From DATARR01 sp034666985 (GTDB lineage: Bacteria; Acidobacteriota; Thermoanaerobaculia; Multivoradales; UBA5704), in assembly GCA_034666985.1 (NCBI GenBank), contig JAXDKS010000021.1:62001-126000 (forward strand): a DNA stretch of 64,000 nucleotides, in the 5' to 3' direction. Shown here in pieces: positions 42,010-51,330 of this stretch. The first letter of the stretch is position 1. Every line of letters starts with the position of its first letter. Position numbers and translations under genes: made by a program. The notes under the pieces are model-generated. The model made no database searches and was not told where the DNA came from. It saw only the letters and a program-made list of their open reading frames with translations.

Positions 42010-45000
42010 TCAAGGCAGGGGCAGATTGAATCCCGTCACCAAAAACACGGACATCTCGGCCCGAGTGATCAGTTGGTCGGGGCAGAACTTGCCGCCGCCG
42101 CAGCCGGTGGAGATCCCCTCGGCCGCGAGCTCCTCGATCCAGGGGGCAGCCCAGTAGCCGGCGGGCACGTCGGTGAAGCGGGTGCCGGTGGCCGGGGGCG
42201 GCGTCACGTGCTTGGCGCCCAGCAGCAGGACCGCCATCTCCGCCCGGTTCAGGGAGTTTCCAGGGCAGTAGCGGGGGGGCGTGGTGGAGCAGCCGCTGAC
42301 GACCCCCTCGGCGGCGAGCTGCTCGATCCAGGGTCCGGCCCAGAAGCCGAGGGGCACGTCCTCGAAGCGGGTGCCGGTGGCCGGCGGCGGAGGAGTGCCG
42401 CGGGCGGCGAGGAGGAAGACGGCGGCCTCGGCCCGCGTCACCAGCGCGCCCGGGCAGAACTGGCCGGGGCCGCAGCCGCTGGTAACCCCGCCGGCGACGA
42501 GCGCTTCCACGAAGCGCCAGGCGAAGTAGGAGGTGGGCACGTCGCCGAAGATGGCGAGGACGTTGGTCTTCGGCACCGCCCAGAGCTCGAAGCCGGTTGA
42601 GTTGTCGTTGGCGGCGAAGTAGACGTTGGGTCCCGCAACGGTGAACCCGGAGGGGCTCGAAGAGAGCTCCGCGGGCGCGACGTCCTGGATCATCCGCGTC
42701 CCCACGGCCGTGCCGTCGGTACGCCAGGCCTCGACGCCGTGGATGCCGTCGGTGGCGGAGAAGACGAGGACGTTGCCCACGGCGGCGAGGTTGTCGGGCA
42801 CGGACGAATCCGGCCCCGGCAGGAGGTCCTTGACGAGGTGGGTGCCGGCGTCTGTGCCGTCGCTCACCCACAGCTCGCGGCCGTGGACGTCGTCGTCGGC
42901 CACGAAGTAGACCCGGTTGCCCACGGCGGTCAGCCCCGCGATCTCAGACCTGCGGGAACCGGGGAAGATGTCCTTGACGATCCCCGTGCCGCCGCTCGTG
43001 CCGTCGCTCTTCCACAGCTCATCACCATGCACGCCGTCGTCCGCGACGAAGAAGAGCGGCCCGCCGGCCGGCGCGACGAAGAGGTTGCTCAGCCCGCCGC
43101 CGACGTTCGAGACCTTGCTGGTCCCCGCCTGGGTGCCGTCGGTTTTCCAGAGCTGCCAGACGTCGATGTCAAAGCTGAAGAAATAGAGGGTCCCGGCGAC
43201 GTCGGTCATCCCCGAGACGAACAGCAAGCTCGCGTTGGTCGAGGGTGCTGAGAGGCGCGAGGGGACTCCGGGTGTGGTGCCGTCCGTCACCCACAGATCG
43301 TCGAGGGTCGAGATGAAGACCTTCCCTGCCGACGCCGCGAAAGAGTAGATGGGGTTTGAGAATTCCGCCAGCTTCACGGTCCCGGCCGGCGTGCCGTCCG
43401 TCTTCCAGACGTGATTGAAGGAGGAGTCAGAGGCGCGGAAGTAGGCCGAGCCGCCGCTGGACACGAGATCCGTGAGCACGTTGATGTCGGGATCGGAGAG
43501 CTGCGCTGTGCCTCCCGGCGTGCCGTCGCTTCCCCAGATCGCGAACGGAGCCATGGTCACGAAAGCCACGCGGTCGCCGGCCGCGGTGATCCTGAATGGA
43601 TAGGAGCCATTGGGAGTCGATCCGAGGCTTGCGACCTGCGACGTGCCTCCCGGCGTGCCGTCGCTCTTCCAGGGCTCGAGCCCGGAGTGGCCGTCGGACG
43701 CCTGGAAGAACAGGAGGTCCCCCAAGGCGCCGAACGAGCGATCGAATATCTTCGAGCCAGCCAGGCTGAAGGCCGAAGGCGCGGTCGAGAGGTCCTTGAG
43801 GCTGTGGGTGCCTGCCGCCGTGCCGTTGCTCGCCCAGATCTCATGGCCCGGGTCGTCGACGAAGTAGAACTGTCCGCCAGCCACCGTGGCGGAGCCCGGA
43901 ACCTGGTCGAAGAGGAAGCCCATATTAGTCAGCGGTACGGTGCCGGCCAGGGTGCCATTGCTGCGCCAGACGGAGATCGGTCCGCCGCCGGGAGTGAAGC
44001 CCAGGAACATCAGATCGTTGCCGAACGCGGAGAGGCCGTAATAGAACGCATGGATGGAATCGTAGGGATAGAAGGTGTAGTTCGGTCCAGGATTGAGGTC
44101 CATCAGCACGGTGCCTGCGGGCGTGCCGTCGCTCGCCACCAGCTCGCTGCCGTGGGCGTCGTCCGTGGCGCGGCAGTACAGCCGGCTGCCGGCGGCGGTG
44201 ATCTCCACCGGCTCGGAGGAGCCGGTTCCCGGCCGGAGATCCTTGAAGAGCACGGTGCCTGCCGGGGTGCCGTCCGTCTTCCACAGCTCCGTGCCGGCGG
44301 CGGCATCGGTCGCCGCGAGGTAGACCGCGCCGTTGAAAGCCGTCAGCCCATGGGGATCGCCGAGGGTCTTGAGCCGTTGCGTGCCGGCGGGCGTGCCATC
44401 CGTGGACCACAGACTCATGCCGTTGCTCCCGTCATTGGCGGCAAAGAGGAAGCCGCCCCAGGGAGCGGCGGCCGCATCCCGCCCCAGGATGGAAACGGGA
44501 GAGGGAGAGTTGAGGCCGATGGAGTCGCCGGAGCCCGGGTTGAGATCGCCCAGCATCACGGTGCCGGCCTCCGTGCCGTCGGAGATCCAGGGCTCCAGGC
44601 CGTGAAAGCCATCCGAGGCGGCGAACAGCACGAGGTTGCCCGCGGTGGCGAGCACTCGCGTCTGGCCGAATGAGCCTGAGCCGACGTCCTTCACGAGCTG
44701 AGTGCCTGCCGGTGTGCCGTCCGTCTTCCACAGCTCCGGGCCGTGCGCGAAGTCGGCGACGACGAAGAACAGCGTGCCCCCGGCATCCATCAGCGAGGTG
44801 GGAGGGGCCAAGAGGCCTGGGTAGAGGTCCGCGATCACCGCAGTGCCTGCCGGTGTGCCGTCGGTCTTCCACAGCTCCGGTCCGTGGGCTCCGTCGTCGG
44901 CGACGAAGTAGAGCAGGCCGTTCGAGACGGTGAGCTGGCGGGGAAAGGCGCCGCAGGCTCCCGGGCAGACGTCCTTGACGAGGTGAGTGCCCACGCCCGT

Positions 45001-45237
45001 GCCGTCGCTGCGCCAGAGCTCGATGCCGTGGATTCCATCATCCCCCACGAAGAAGAGCTCACTGCCGAGGGCCTTGAGCTCTTGCAGCGAGGGGAGTGGA
45101 AAGAGGGGTGTCGGCGGAGTCGTGGTGTTCAGGTCCACGACGCGAAAGGCCGGCTGCGCGGAGGCCCCGGCGGCGAGGAACGCCAGCAGCAGGACGCACA
45201 GAAGCGAGGGGCGGCGCAGAGAGCGGACAGCAGCCAT
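42010..45237 (-). CDS. Large secreted ELWxxDGT-repeat protein with three C-terminal SLH domains
   Basis: A 1,075-residue exported protein. After the signal peptide (LCVLLLAFLAAGASA) come about 18-20 repeats of ELWxSDGTxxGTxxVKDxxPG, a beta-propeller-like repeat typical of secreted bacterial proteins. The C-terminal 170 residues are three S-layer-homology modules: DVPTSYFAWRFVEALVAGG, DVPLGFWAGPWIEQLAAEG and DVPAGYWAAPWIEELAAEG, each followed by a Cys-containing TRAE or NRAE segment. SLH modules anchor proteins to the cell wall or envelope. The ATG chosen gives a normal signal peptide; a TTG three codons upstream has GGGAGG at good spacing and is also possible. Confidence 0.88.
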   Translation of the reverse strand: MAAVRSLRRPSLLCVLLLAFLAAGASAQPAFRVVDLNTTTPPTPLFPLPSLQELKALGSELFFVGDDGIHGIELWRSDGTGVGTHLVKDVCPGACGAFPRQLTVSNGLLYFVADDGAHGPELWKTDGTPAGTAVIADLYPGLLAPPTSLMDAGGTLFFVVADFAHGPELWKTDGTPAGTQLVKDVGSGSFGQTRVLATAGNLVLFAASDGFHGLEPWISDGTEAGTVMLGDLNPGSGDSIGLNSPSPVSILGRDAAAAPWGGFLFAANDGSNGMSLWSTDGTPAGTQRLKTLGDPHGLTAFNGAVYLAATDAAAGTELWKTDGTPAGTVLFKDLRPGTGSSEPVEITAAGSRLYCRATDDAHGSELVASDGTPAGTVLMDLNPGPNYTFYPYDSIHAFYYGLSAFGNDLMFLGFTPGGGPISVWRSNGTLAGTVPLTNMGFLFDQVPGSATVAGGQFYFVDDPGHEIWASNGTAAGTHSLKDLSTAPSAFSLAGSKIFDRSFGALGDLLFFQASDGHSGLEPWKSDGTPGGTSQVASLGSTPNGSYPFRITAAGDRVAFVTMAPFAIWGSDGTPGGTAQLSDPDINVLTDLVSSGGSAYFRASDSSFNHVWKTDGTPAGTVKLAEFSNPIYSFAASAGKVFISTLDDLWVTDGTTPGVPSRLSAPSTNASLLFVSGMTDVAGTLYFFSFDIDVWQLWKTDGTQAGTSKVSNVGGGLSNLFVAPAGGPLFFVADDGVHGDELWKSDGTSGGTGIVKDIFPGSRRSEIAGLTAVGNRVYFVADDDVHGRELWVSDGTDAGTHLVKDLLPGPDSSVPDNLAAVGNVLVFSATDGIHGVEAWRTDGTAVGTRMIQDVAPAELSSSPSGFTVAGPNVYFAANDNSTGFELWAVPKTNVLAIFGDVPTSYFAWRFVEALVAGGVTSGCGPGQFCPGALVTRAEAAVFLLAARGTPPPPATGTRFEDVPLGFWAGPWIEQLAAEGVVSGCSTTPPRYCPGNSLNRAEMAVLLLGAKHVTPPPATGTRFTDVPAGYWAAPWIEELAAEGISTGCGGGKFCPDQLITRAEMSVFLVTGFNLPLP

Positions 45238-45376
45238 GGCAGACAAGGCGATCCTCCCAGGAGTGGACAAGCCCAGGCATCAGGGCCGTTCAGATGTCTT
45301 ACCTGTACTATGCGATTTTCCTCCAAACCTTTCGTCAGGGCAAGGACAAGCATCGCGGCCCCTATAGACTTCCCCC

Positions 45377-46579
45377 GTGACCCCGCCCCGTCTCCGCCTC
45401 TCCGGCCGCCTCCCCTGGGATCATGCGGTCAACCGCTTGACGCAGGCGGTGGCGGAACGGTCGGAGCGCGGCCTGCCTCTGATCGACCTCACGGAGACGA
45501 ACCCGACGCGGGTGGGGCTGCCATATCCCGAAGAGGAGCTGGCCGAGCTCCTCCGCCGCGGCGCGGCTTCGGAGTACCGCCCGCATCCACTGGGGATTCC
45601 CGAAGCGCGCGAGGCGCTCGCGGCCGTCCTCTCCCGGCCGGGGGACCCGGTGTCGCCGGACGACCTCGTGCTCACGGCTTCGACGAGCGAGTCCTACTCC
45701 TACCTCTTCAAGCTCTTCGCCGATCCGGGAGAGGAGGTGCTGACCGCCGCTCCCTCCTATCCGCTCCTCGACAGTCTGGCAGCCCTCGAATCCCTCGTCC
45801 TTGGCCACGTCCCCCTGGAGGCCGACCGCGGCTTCGCTCTCGATTCTCGGGTCGTGGCGGATGCCCTCTCGCCGCGCACACGGCTCCTCGTCCTGATCCA
45901 TCCGGGAAATCCCACCGGCCGTTTCCTCTCCGCTCCGGAGCAGGAGGCGATCCTCGCCCTCTGTGCCTCTCGCGGCCTGCCGCTGATCTCGGACGAGGTC
46001 TTCGCTGACTATTTACTGGCAGAGGATCCGCTCCACGACGACCCTCACCGTGCCGGCCCGGCAGCGGCATTGGGGGAGGCCCTCTCGTTCTCGCTCGGAG
46101 GGCTCTCGAAGAGCGCGGGCCTGCCCTCGTGGAAGCTGGGCTGGATTCGCGTCGGCGGTCCGCCCGGCCTTCGCCGCCGGATCGTCGGCGCCCTGGAGCT
46201 GGTGGCCGACAGCTATCTCTCGGTGGCGACGCCCGTCCAGCGGGCCCTCGCGGGCGTGCTGGCTCTCGCGCCGCGCATCCGGGCCGCCATCCTCGGCCGG
46301 CTGCGGGAGAACCTCTCGGCGCTCCGCGCGGCGCTGGCCGGCGTGCCGGGAGTCGAGCTGCTCGAGCCGCAGGGAGGATGGTCGGCCGTCCTCCGCGTCT
46401 CCCTGCCGATCACCGACGAGGAGCTGGTCCTGGGGCTGCTCGATCGCGCGGGCGTGCTCGTCCATCCCGGCTACTTCTTCGACTTCGCGAGCGAGGACTA
46501 TCTGGTGCTCTCGCTTCTTCCTGAGCCGGACCGTTTCGCCGAAGGGGTCGGGCGGATGGCGAGGTACCTGGCTGGATAA
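45377..46579 (+). CDS. PLP-dependent aminotransferase, class I/II
   Basis: A 400-residue fold-type I aminotransferase. LTETNPTRVGLPYP near the N-terminus, the cofactor clamp LTASTSESYSYLFK, PGNPTG in LVLIHPGNPTGRFLS, the pyridoxine-binding Asp and Tyr in ISDEVFADY, and the Schiff-base lysine in LGGLSKSAGLPSWKLGWI are all in order. The final Arg that holds the substrate carboxylate is expected near LSLLPEPDRFAEG. Substrate specificity cannot be read. The start is a GTG; only short CG-rich DNA lies between it and the divergent SLH-protein gene. Confidence 0.9.
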   Translation: MTPPRLRLSGRLPWDHAVNRLTQAVAERSERGLPLIDLTETNPTRVGLPYPEEELAELLRRGAASEYRPHPLGIPEAREALAAVLSRPGDPVSPDDLVLTASTSESYSYLFKLFADPGEEVLTAAPSYPLLDSLAALESLVLGHVPLEADRGFALDSRVVADALSPRTRLLVLIHPGNPTGRFLSAPEQEAILALCASRGLPLISDEVFADYLLAEDPLHDDPHRAGPAAALGEALSFSLGGLSKSAGLPSWKLGWIRVGGPPGLRRRIVGALELVADSYLSVATPVQRALAGVLALAPRIRAAILGRLRENLSALRAALAGVPGVELLEPQGGWSAVLRVSLPITDEELVLGLLDRAGVLVHPGYFFDFASEDYLVLSLLPEPDRFAEGVGRMARYLAG

Positions 46580-46587
46580 AAAGCGAA

Positions 46588-46613
46588 AGGCGGCGCCCTT
46601 TCGGACGCCGCCT
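46588..46613. terminator. Hairpin between convergent aminotransferase and metalloprotease genes
   Basis: An 8-bp stem AGGCGGCG / CGCCGCCT with a 10-base loop, just after the aminotransferase stop and before the stop of the opposing protease gene. It is flanked by AAAAAGCG on the left, giving a T-run for the minus-strand transcript. Confidence 0.65.
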
Positions 46614-46632
46614 CGGCTCGGCTGATGTTTTC

Positions 46633-49536
46633 CTAGTGCTGCGACTTGATGAGCTGCGCCGTCGCCGTGCGGGTGAGGGTGCCGCCCGTGCCGGTGACGG
46701 TGAAGGTGTAGGTCCCGCGCCTGGTCCCCGAGCTGACCGTGAGGGTCAGGGTCGAGGTGGCCCCGGTCGCCGGGTTGGGGCTGAAGCTGCCGGTGGTGCC
46801 GGAGGGGAGGCCGGAAACCGACAGGTTGATTGGACTGGCGAAGCCGTTCGTGCGGGTGATCGTCACCGTGTAGGTGGCCGTCCCGCCTGACTTCGGCACC
46901 GTCACCGAGGCCGGGCTGATGGCGATCGTGAAGTTGGGCGTGCCGGTGGGCGTCGCCGAGGCCTCCGGCGAGTTGCCCGATTCACAGGTGGCGCTGTTGG
47001 CCGCGCGCACCACGTAGAAATAGGTCGTGCCACTGGTCACGGCGGTGTCGGTGAAGGCCGTTCCAGTAGCCGTGCCGACCTGGGTGTAGGGGCCGCCCGT
47101 GGCGGCCGAGCGCAGCACGTGGTACTCCGAGGCGCCGGTCACGGCCGCCCAGGAGAGCGCCACGCTGCCCACGCCCGACGTCGCCGTCAGACTGGCGGGA
47201 GCGGCGGGCGGAACGCAGGGGCCGCTCGCGGGAGTCACGGCGACGCAGGTCGAAGGCGCCGAGGCGCAGGCTTCGTTGCCCGTGGGGAAGGCCGTCATCT
47301 GGTAGTAGTAGGTGATGCCGTTGGCGACGTTGGTGTCGGTGAGCGCCGTCGCCGAGGTGCCGCCAGCGATCTTGGTGAAGCCGGCGTCGCAGCCGGTCTC
47401 GTTGCGGAAGACGTCGTAGACGGCCGTGCCCGAGGCGGGCCAGGAGAGCGCGACCGAGTTGTCGCCGGGAGTGGCGGTGAGCGCCGGCGTGGCCGGCGAG
47501 GCACAGCCGGCGAAGCTGATGCTGGCGCCGGGATCGGTCGTGCAGGCGATGCCGTGGCGGTTGAAGGCGGCGAAGAGGGCGCCGCCGTGCGGCGTGCCGT
47601 TGGCGAGGTTGCCGTCGTCGTCGTCCACCGCGCGCATGGCCTTCCACCAGTTGCCCGCGCCGCAGCCGTCCGAGGTGAACGTCGTGCCGGTGTGACAGGT
47701 GAAGGAGCTGGTGGCCGTGTTGCGCGAGAGATACCAGAGCCGGTCGAGGATGGTCCACGCCGGGCCGGTGCCGGCCCCGGGCAGGTCGCGGTTGGCGAAG
47801 TCCCAGACCGCCTCGGAGGGCACGTAGGACTCGCAGTGCACCTCCTTGCCGCAGGGGCCGGAGCCGAAGCCGCAATGCGTCTGGGTGAAGTTGGCCACCG
47901 TGGCCGGGGTGTTCGAAACGTGCTTGGCGAAATCCATGTCGCGCACGCCCGTGCAGGCCGTGCAGGCGTCACCGTAGCCGCCGCAGTTGCCGCCCAGGAA
48001 GCCGGGGCCGACGCAGGAGCTGTGAAGGGCGATGGTGGCCGTGATGTCGGCGTAGGACTCGCCGGTGCCACCCTCGGGCGCCGTGCCGGTGCCGTCGTTC
48101 TGGTCGAGGCCGTGGCCGTACTCGTGGAGCGAGACGCCGGCGATCTCACCGGTGTTGCCGCAGCCGCCGCCCGACTTGAAGAAGTTGAGCGTCGAGCCGT
48201 TCCAGTAGGCGTTGCAGGTCTGGTTCAGGTTGACGTTGACGGTGAGCTGCTGATTGAGCCAGGTGTTGGCGGGGAGCCAGCCGCGGCCGACCTCCTTGAT
48301 GCGGTTCACCTGGTAGAACTGCTCGCGCGCGGAGTGGGTGTTGCCCGCGCCGCCGACGCCGGGGGTGACGCAGTCCGTGCCGGCGGAGGTGCCGAAGGCG
48401 AGATTGCCGCCGGCGCCCGCCGCCAGGGAGATGGCGCCGCAGGTGTCGGTGATCCTCACGAACTGGCCGGCCAGGGTCGAGGTCAGCGTGCCGCCCCCGA
48501 AGCTGTAGAGGCCCGCCGAATTGGCGAAGCCGCCGGTCGACAGGTTGGTGTAGGGCATCGGCCGCACGATCTCGGGGCCGGTGGTGGGCGAGTTCTGGTA
48601 GACGCCGCCCGTCGCCTGCGCGTAGTCGTTGACGTCGGAGAGCTCCAGCACCTCGCCCGTCGTGGCGTCGACCCGGGCCTGCCAGGTCCCCACCGCGCCG
48701 TCGCGATGGAAGGTGAGCTGCCAGACCTTGGCCAGGCCGCGGCCGCTGCCGAAGTCGAAGCCACCCGTGCGCGGGCTCGCGACGTTGGCCGGCAGCAGGT
48801 GGAGGCTGCCGCCGTCGAGGAAGGTGTCGCCCGAGCCGAAGCCGCCGATGTAGCTGGCGACGGCCGCCACGGCCTGGTCCCGAGTGAGGCGGGTCGGCGG
48901 CACGGCGGCTCCCGGAGCGGGGAGGTTCTCGCTGCCGAACTGGATCAGGTTGCCGTTGTTGACGCGGAAGAGGATGCGGGCACCCTCGACGATCATGCCG
49001 TCCTTCACCACGTCGAAGTCGACGAACCAGACGTGGCCGGCGGGCTGGCCCGAGCGGCCATGGCTCAGCACCAGCGAGCTCGCGTCGACGCCCATCATCC
49101 CGGCGACCCGGGGCAGGAAGCTCCGGGCGATGGCTTCGAGGGAGGTGAGGTCGGCCTTCGTGGCCCCCGGCTTCAGAAAGCCGGCGATGTCGCTGCGGGT
49201 CAGGGAGTTCCCACGGCCGGGGACCCAGGCGATGTTGCCGCCCTCGGCGAAGGCGATCTTGCCGTGGCGCTTGTCGACCGACGCCTTCCACCCGTCAGGG
49301 GTGCTCAGCCGGAAGCTGGCCCAGGCGTTCTGGGTGGCGGGGGCGACTTCGCTCTGCGCGCTCTCGAGCGGCTCGATGGGCTGCGACGGCGCCAGACGAT
49401 CGCTCTGGAAGACGAGGCTGGTGAGAGAGTCGTTCCCCTGCTTGGTGACCTGGGCCTGCACCGCGCCGCCCAGGAAGAACGTGATCGCCAGAAGACAGAG
49501 CGGAACGCAAACCGGACTGGAACGGAGCTTGGGCAT
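46633..49536 (-). CDS. Secreted M36-type (fungalysin-like) metalloprotease with fibronectin III domains
   Basis: A 967-residue exported protease. A signal peptide (CLLAITFFLGGAVQA) is followed by an N-terminal propeptide with FTP/PepSY features (DGMIVEGARILFRVNNGNLI, then WQARVDATTGEVLEL). The catalytic zinc motif HEYGHGLDQN follows, as in M36 peptidases, with GGTGESYADI providing the third ligand. Two fibronectin III domains (about 680-840) and a final Ig-like NPATGAT... domain come after. It should be a nutrient-acquiring or virulence-type extracellular protease that matures by loss of its propeptide. Confidence 0.87.
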   Translation of the reverse strand: MPKLRSSPVCVPLCLLAITFFLGGAVQAQVTKQGNDSLTSLVFQSDRLAPSQPIEPLESAQSEVAPATQNAWASFRLSTPDGWKASVDKRHGKIAFAEGGNIAWVPGRGNSLTRSDIAGFLKPGATKADLTSLEAIARSFLPRVAGMMGVDASSLVLSHGRSGQPAGHVWFVDFDVVKDGMIVEGARILFRVNNGNLIQFGSENLPAPGAAVPPTRLTRDQAVAAVASYIGGFGSGDTFLDGGSLHLLPANVASPRTGGFDFGSGRGLAKVWQLTFHRDGAVGTWQARVDATTGEVLELSDVNDYAQATGGVYQNSPTTGPEIVRPMPYTNLSTGGFANSAGLYSFGGGTLTSTLAGQFVRITDTCGAISLAAGAGGNLAFGTSAGTDCVTPGVGGAGNTHSAREQFYQVNRIKEVGRGWLPANTWLNQQLTVNVNLNQTCNAYWNGSTLNFFKSGGGCGNTGEIAGVSLHEYGHGLDQNDGTGTAPEGGTGESYADITATIALHSSCVGPGFLGGNCGGYGDACTACTGVRDMDFAKHVSNTPATVANFTQTHCGFGSGPCGKEVHCESYVPSEAVWDFANRDLPGAGTGPAWTILDRLWYLSRNTATSSFTCHTGTTFTSDGCGAGNWWKAMRAVDDDDGNLANGTPHGGALFAAFNRHGIACTTDPGASISFAGCASPATPALTATPGDNSVALSWPASGTAVYDVFRNETGCDAGFTKIAGGTSATALTDTNVANGITYYYQMTAFPTGNEACASAPSTCVAVTPASGPCVPPAAPASLTATSGVGSVALSWAAVTGASEYHVLRSAATGGPYTQVGTATGTAFTDTAVTSGTTYFYVVRAANSATCESGNSPEASATPTGTPNFTIAISPASVTVPKSGGTATYTVTITRTNGFASPINLSVSGLPSGTTGSFSPNPATGATSTLTLTVSSGTRRGTYTFTVTGTGGTLTRTATAQLIKSQH

Positions 49537-49608
49537 ACAGATCCTCCTCTTAGGGGATTACCACGGAGCACTTTAGGCTTTGTAGCAGAAAGGCCTCAGC
49601 CCCGCAAC

Positions 49609-49854
49609 CGCCCAAGACCCTCATCACCCCGGCCCTCTTCTCCCGACCCCCGAGATCCCCCTCCCCGGGAGAAGAGGGAGAACAGCAAGATCCCGTAGGG
49701 TGCGCTGTGCGCACCATCACCGTTCCTGGTGCGCACAGCGCACCCTCCAAGGATTCTTCTGCTCTTTCTTCAGACAAACCTCTCCCTCTTCTCCCGGTGA
49801 AGGGGGTTGGGAGGGGACGGGAGAAGAGGGCCGGGGTGATGAGGGTCTTGGGCG
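49609..49854. mobile_element. Composite palindromic element A (246 bp)
   Basis: Outer arms of 37 bp (49609-49645 and 49818-49854) are perfect inverted repeats. Inside is a second pair of arms, 49695-49715 and 49728-49748, starting GTAGGGTGCGCTGTGCGCACC. Two G/C-rich hairpins (CCCGGGAGAAGAGGG type) are nested between. No coding sequence. Its right part, 49782-49853, matches 63282-63348 on the opposite strand with about one change in 64 bases. Confidence 0.85.
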
Positions 49855-49888
49855 CGGCGGAGTATGCTCTCCGTGAGGAGGTCCGACA

Positions 49889-50377
49889 TTGGGAGCTCAC
49901 GGAATCCATCTCGCCACGACCTTGAGTCTGCTCGCTCTCTTCGGCTGCGCCGCGCCGCCTGCCGTCCCCGGCGTAGCAACGCCCTTACATCCCTCCAACG
50001 GAAAGGGAGGAACGTCCATGGACGCTCTGGCAGGGAAGACCTGGGTCCTGGCGCAGCTCGACGAAGGGAGCCCGGCGCCGGCCGAGCCGGCGGTCACGGC
50101 GGTGTTCGAGAAGGGGAAGGTCTCCGGCTCCAGCGGCTGCAACCAGTATTCCGCCAGCGTCACCTCACCGTCGCCGGGAGCGATTCAGGTGGGACCCGTA
50201 GCCGCCACCAAGAGGTTCTGCATGGACCCGGTCGGAGGCAACGAGCGGCGTTTCTTCGCCGCCCTCACCAGGGCGAGCCGCTACACCCTCGAAGAAGGCC
50301 GGCTGGTGCTCGACTACGAGCGGGAGAGCGGGGGAGCGGGGAGGTTGGTCTTCACTCCTCGTCCAGCGGCCCGGTGA
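49889..50377 (+). CDS. META/HslJ-domain lipoprotein
   Basis: A 162-residue exported protein starting at TTG, seven bases after GAGGAGG. The lipobox LFGC makes it a probable outer- or inner-membrane lipoprotein. From about residue 45 a META domain is clear: ALAGKTWVLAQL, SSGCNQYSAS, VGPVAATKRFCM and a strand ending RLVLDYE. META/HslJ proteins are linked to heat, metal or novobiocin tolerance but have no known enzyme activity. The 3' end overlaps that of the opposing regulator by 26 bases. Confidence 0.83.
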   Translation: MGAHGIHLATTLSLLALFGCAAPPAVPGVATPLHPSNGKGGTSMDALAGKTWVLAQLDEGSPAPAEPAVTAVFEKGKVSGSSGCNQYSASVTSPSPGAIQVGPVAATKRFCMDPVGGNERRFFAALTRASRYTLEEGRLVLDYERESGGAGRLVFTPRPAAR

Positions 50378-51182
50378 GATACAGGACGTGCATCTCCGCG
50401 AGCGGACCCTCGTCGCCGGGCGAGCCGGCCGTCCACAGCCTTCGTGCCTGAGCGAAGGCCTCACTCGCGGCGGAGCGGTCGCCGGCGGCGCGCCGGGCAT
50501 TGCCGATGAAGGCCCAGACGTAGCCCTGGAGACGCGAGCGTGAGCCCTCGCTGCCAGGGACGAGATGGGCCACCTTCAGGGCCAGCTCGGCCAGCTCCAG
50601 GGCCCGGCCGGGATCATGGGCTGCCGCCTCTTCGCTCTCCACGCACAGCCGCTCGCACATCGCCCAGGTCTGGAACTCCCGGGCTCCCTCCATCAGCAAC
50701 TGCTGCTCCCGCGCCGGGCGGCGGCTCAGCCGGCGCCACTGCTCCTCGGCCTGGATCCGCGCCGACTCGGCGGCCGGATCGCGCTCCGGCTGCGTAAGGA
50801 GGCTCAGTCCCGCCAGCGCTTCGGCCATGGCCGTGTGCACGACGTCGTTGATAGAGAGGGCGAGGGGGCCGGCTGCCAGGACGGCTTCCTCATCCGGGAT
50901 GTCTCCCGCCAGAAGGGAGCGGACCAGGCGGATGAAAGGGAGGATGTCCTCGAAGAGGGTGAAGGGGATGCCGACGGCGGCCACGAGCTTCTCCAGGGTT
51001 CTCTGGGAGGGCACTTTCTTGCCCTGTTCGTACTGGGAGATCAGCGCTCTATCCACCCCTGAGGCCTCCGCAAGCTCCTTCTGATTCCATCCCCGGAGCG
51101 AGCGGAGGAACGACACGGCCACCTTCAGATCCTCCGCAGATCCCACTTTCGCCATGGCCGGAGGATGAGGGAATTCTCTCAT
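50352..51182 (-). CDS. XRE-family regulator, shortened paralogue of the XRE-TPR regulator
   Basis: A 276-residue regulator. The N-terminal helix-turn-helix is clear: VSFLRSLRGWNQKELAEASG with RALISQYEQGKK. From about residue 145 it is closely similar to the regulator at 52-53.5 kb, sharing EQW(R/E)RL, EGA(R/K)EFQTWA(M/L)CERLC and RARRLW/RTRKLW with the same spacing. It ends shortly after that region, where the longer paralogue goes on into TPR repeats. It therefore lacks the ligand-binding array. GGGGAGG eight bases before the ATG supports the start. It is divergent from a secreted repeat peptide gene. Confidence 0.87.
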   Translation of the reverse strand: MREFPHPPAMAKVGSAEDLKVAVSFLRSLRGWNQKELAEASGVDRALISQYEQGKKVPSQRTLEKLVAAVGIPFTLFEDILPFIRLVRSLLAGDIPDEEAVLAAGPLALSINDVVHTAMAEALAGLSLLTQPERDPAAESARIQAEEQWRRLSRRPAREQQLLMEGAREFQTWAMCERLCVESEEAAAHDPGRALELAELALKVAHLVPGSEGSRSRLQGYVWAFIGNARRAAGDRSAASEAFAQARRLWTAGSPGDEGPLAEMHVLYLTGPLDEE

Positions 51183-51330
51183 TCCAGCAACCTCCCCTGC
51201 CCTTCGGACATCCCAGATGTACTTTACAGTGGATTAATCCACCCAAGAACCCGACACTATGTTCTCTGGAGGGGCGCCCGCGCGGCCAAGAAGGTCGTCC
51301 CGGATCGCGTCTTTCCGAAAGGAGAGAGTC

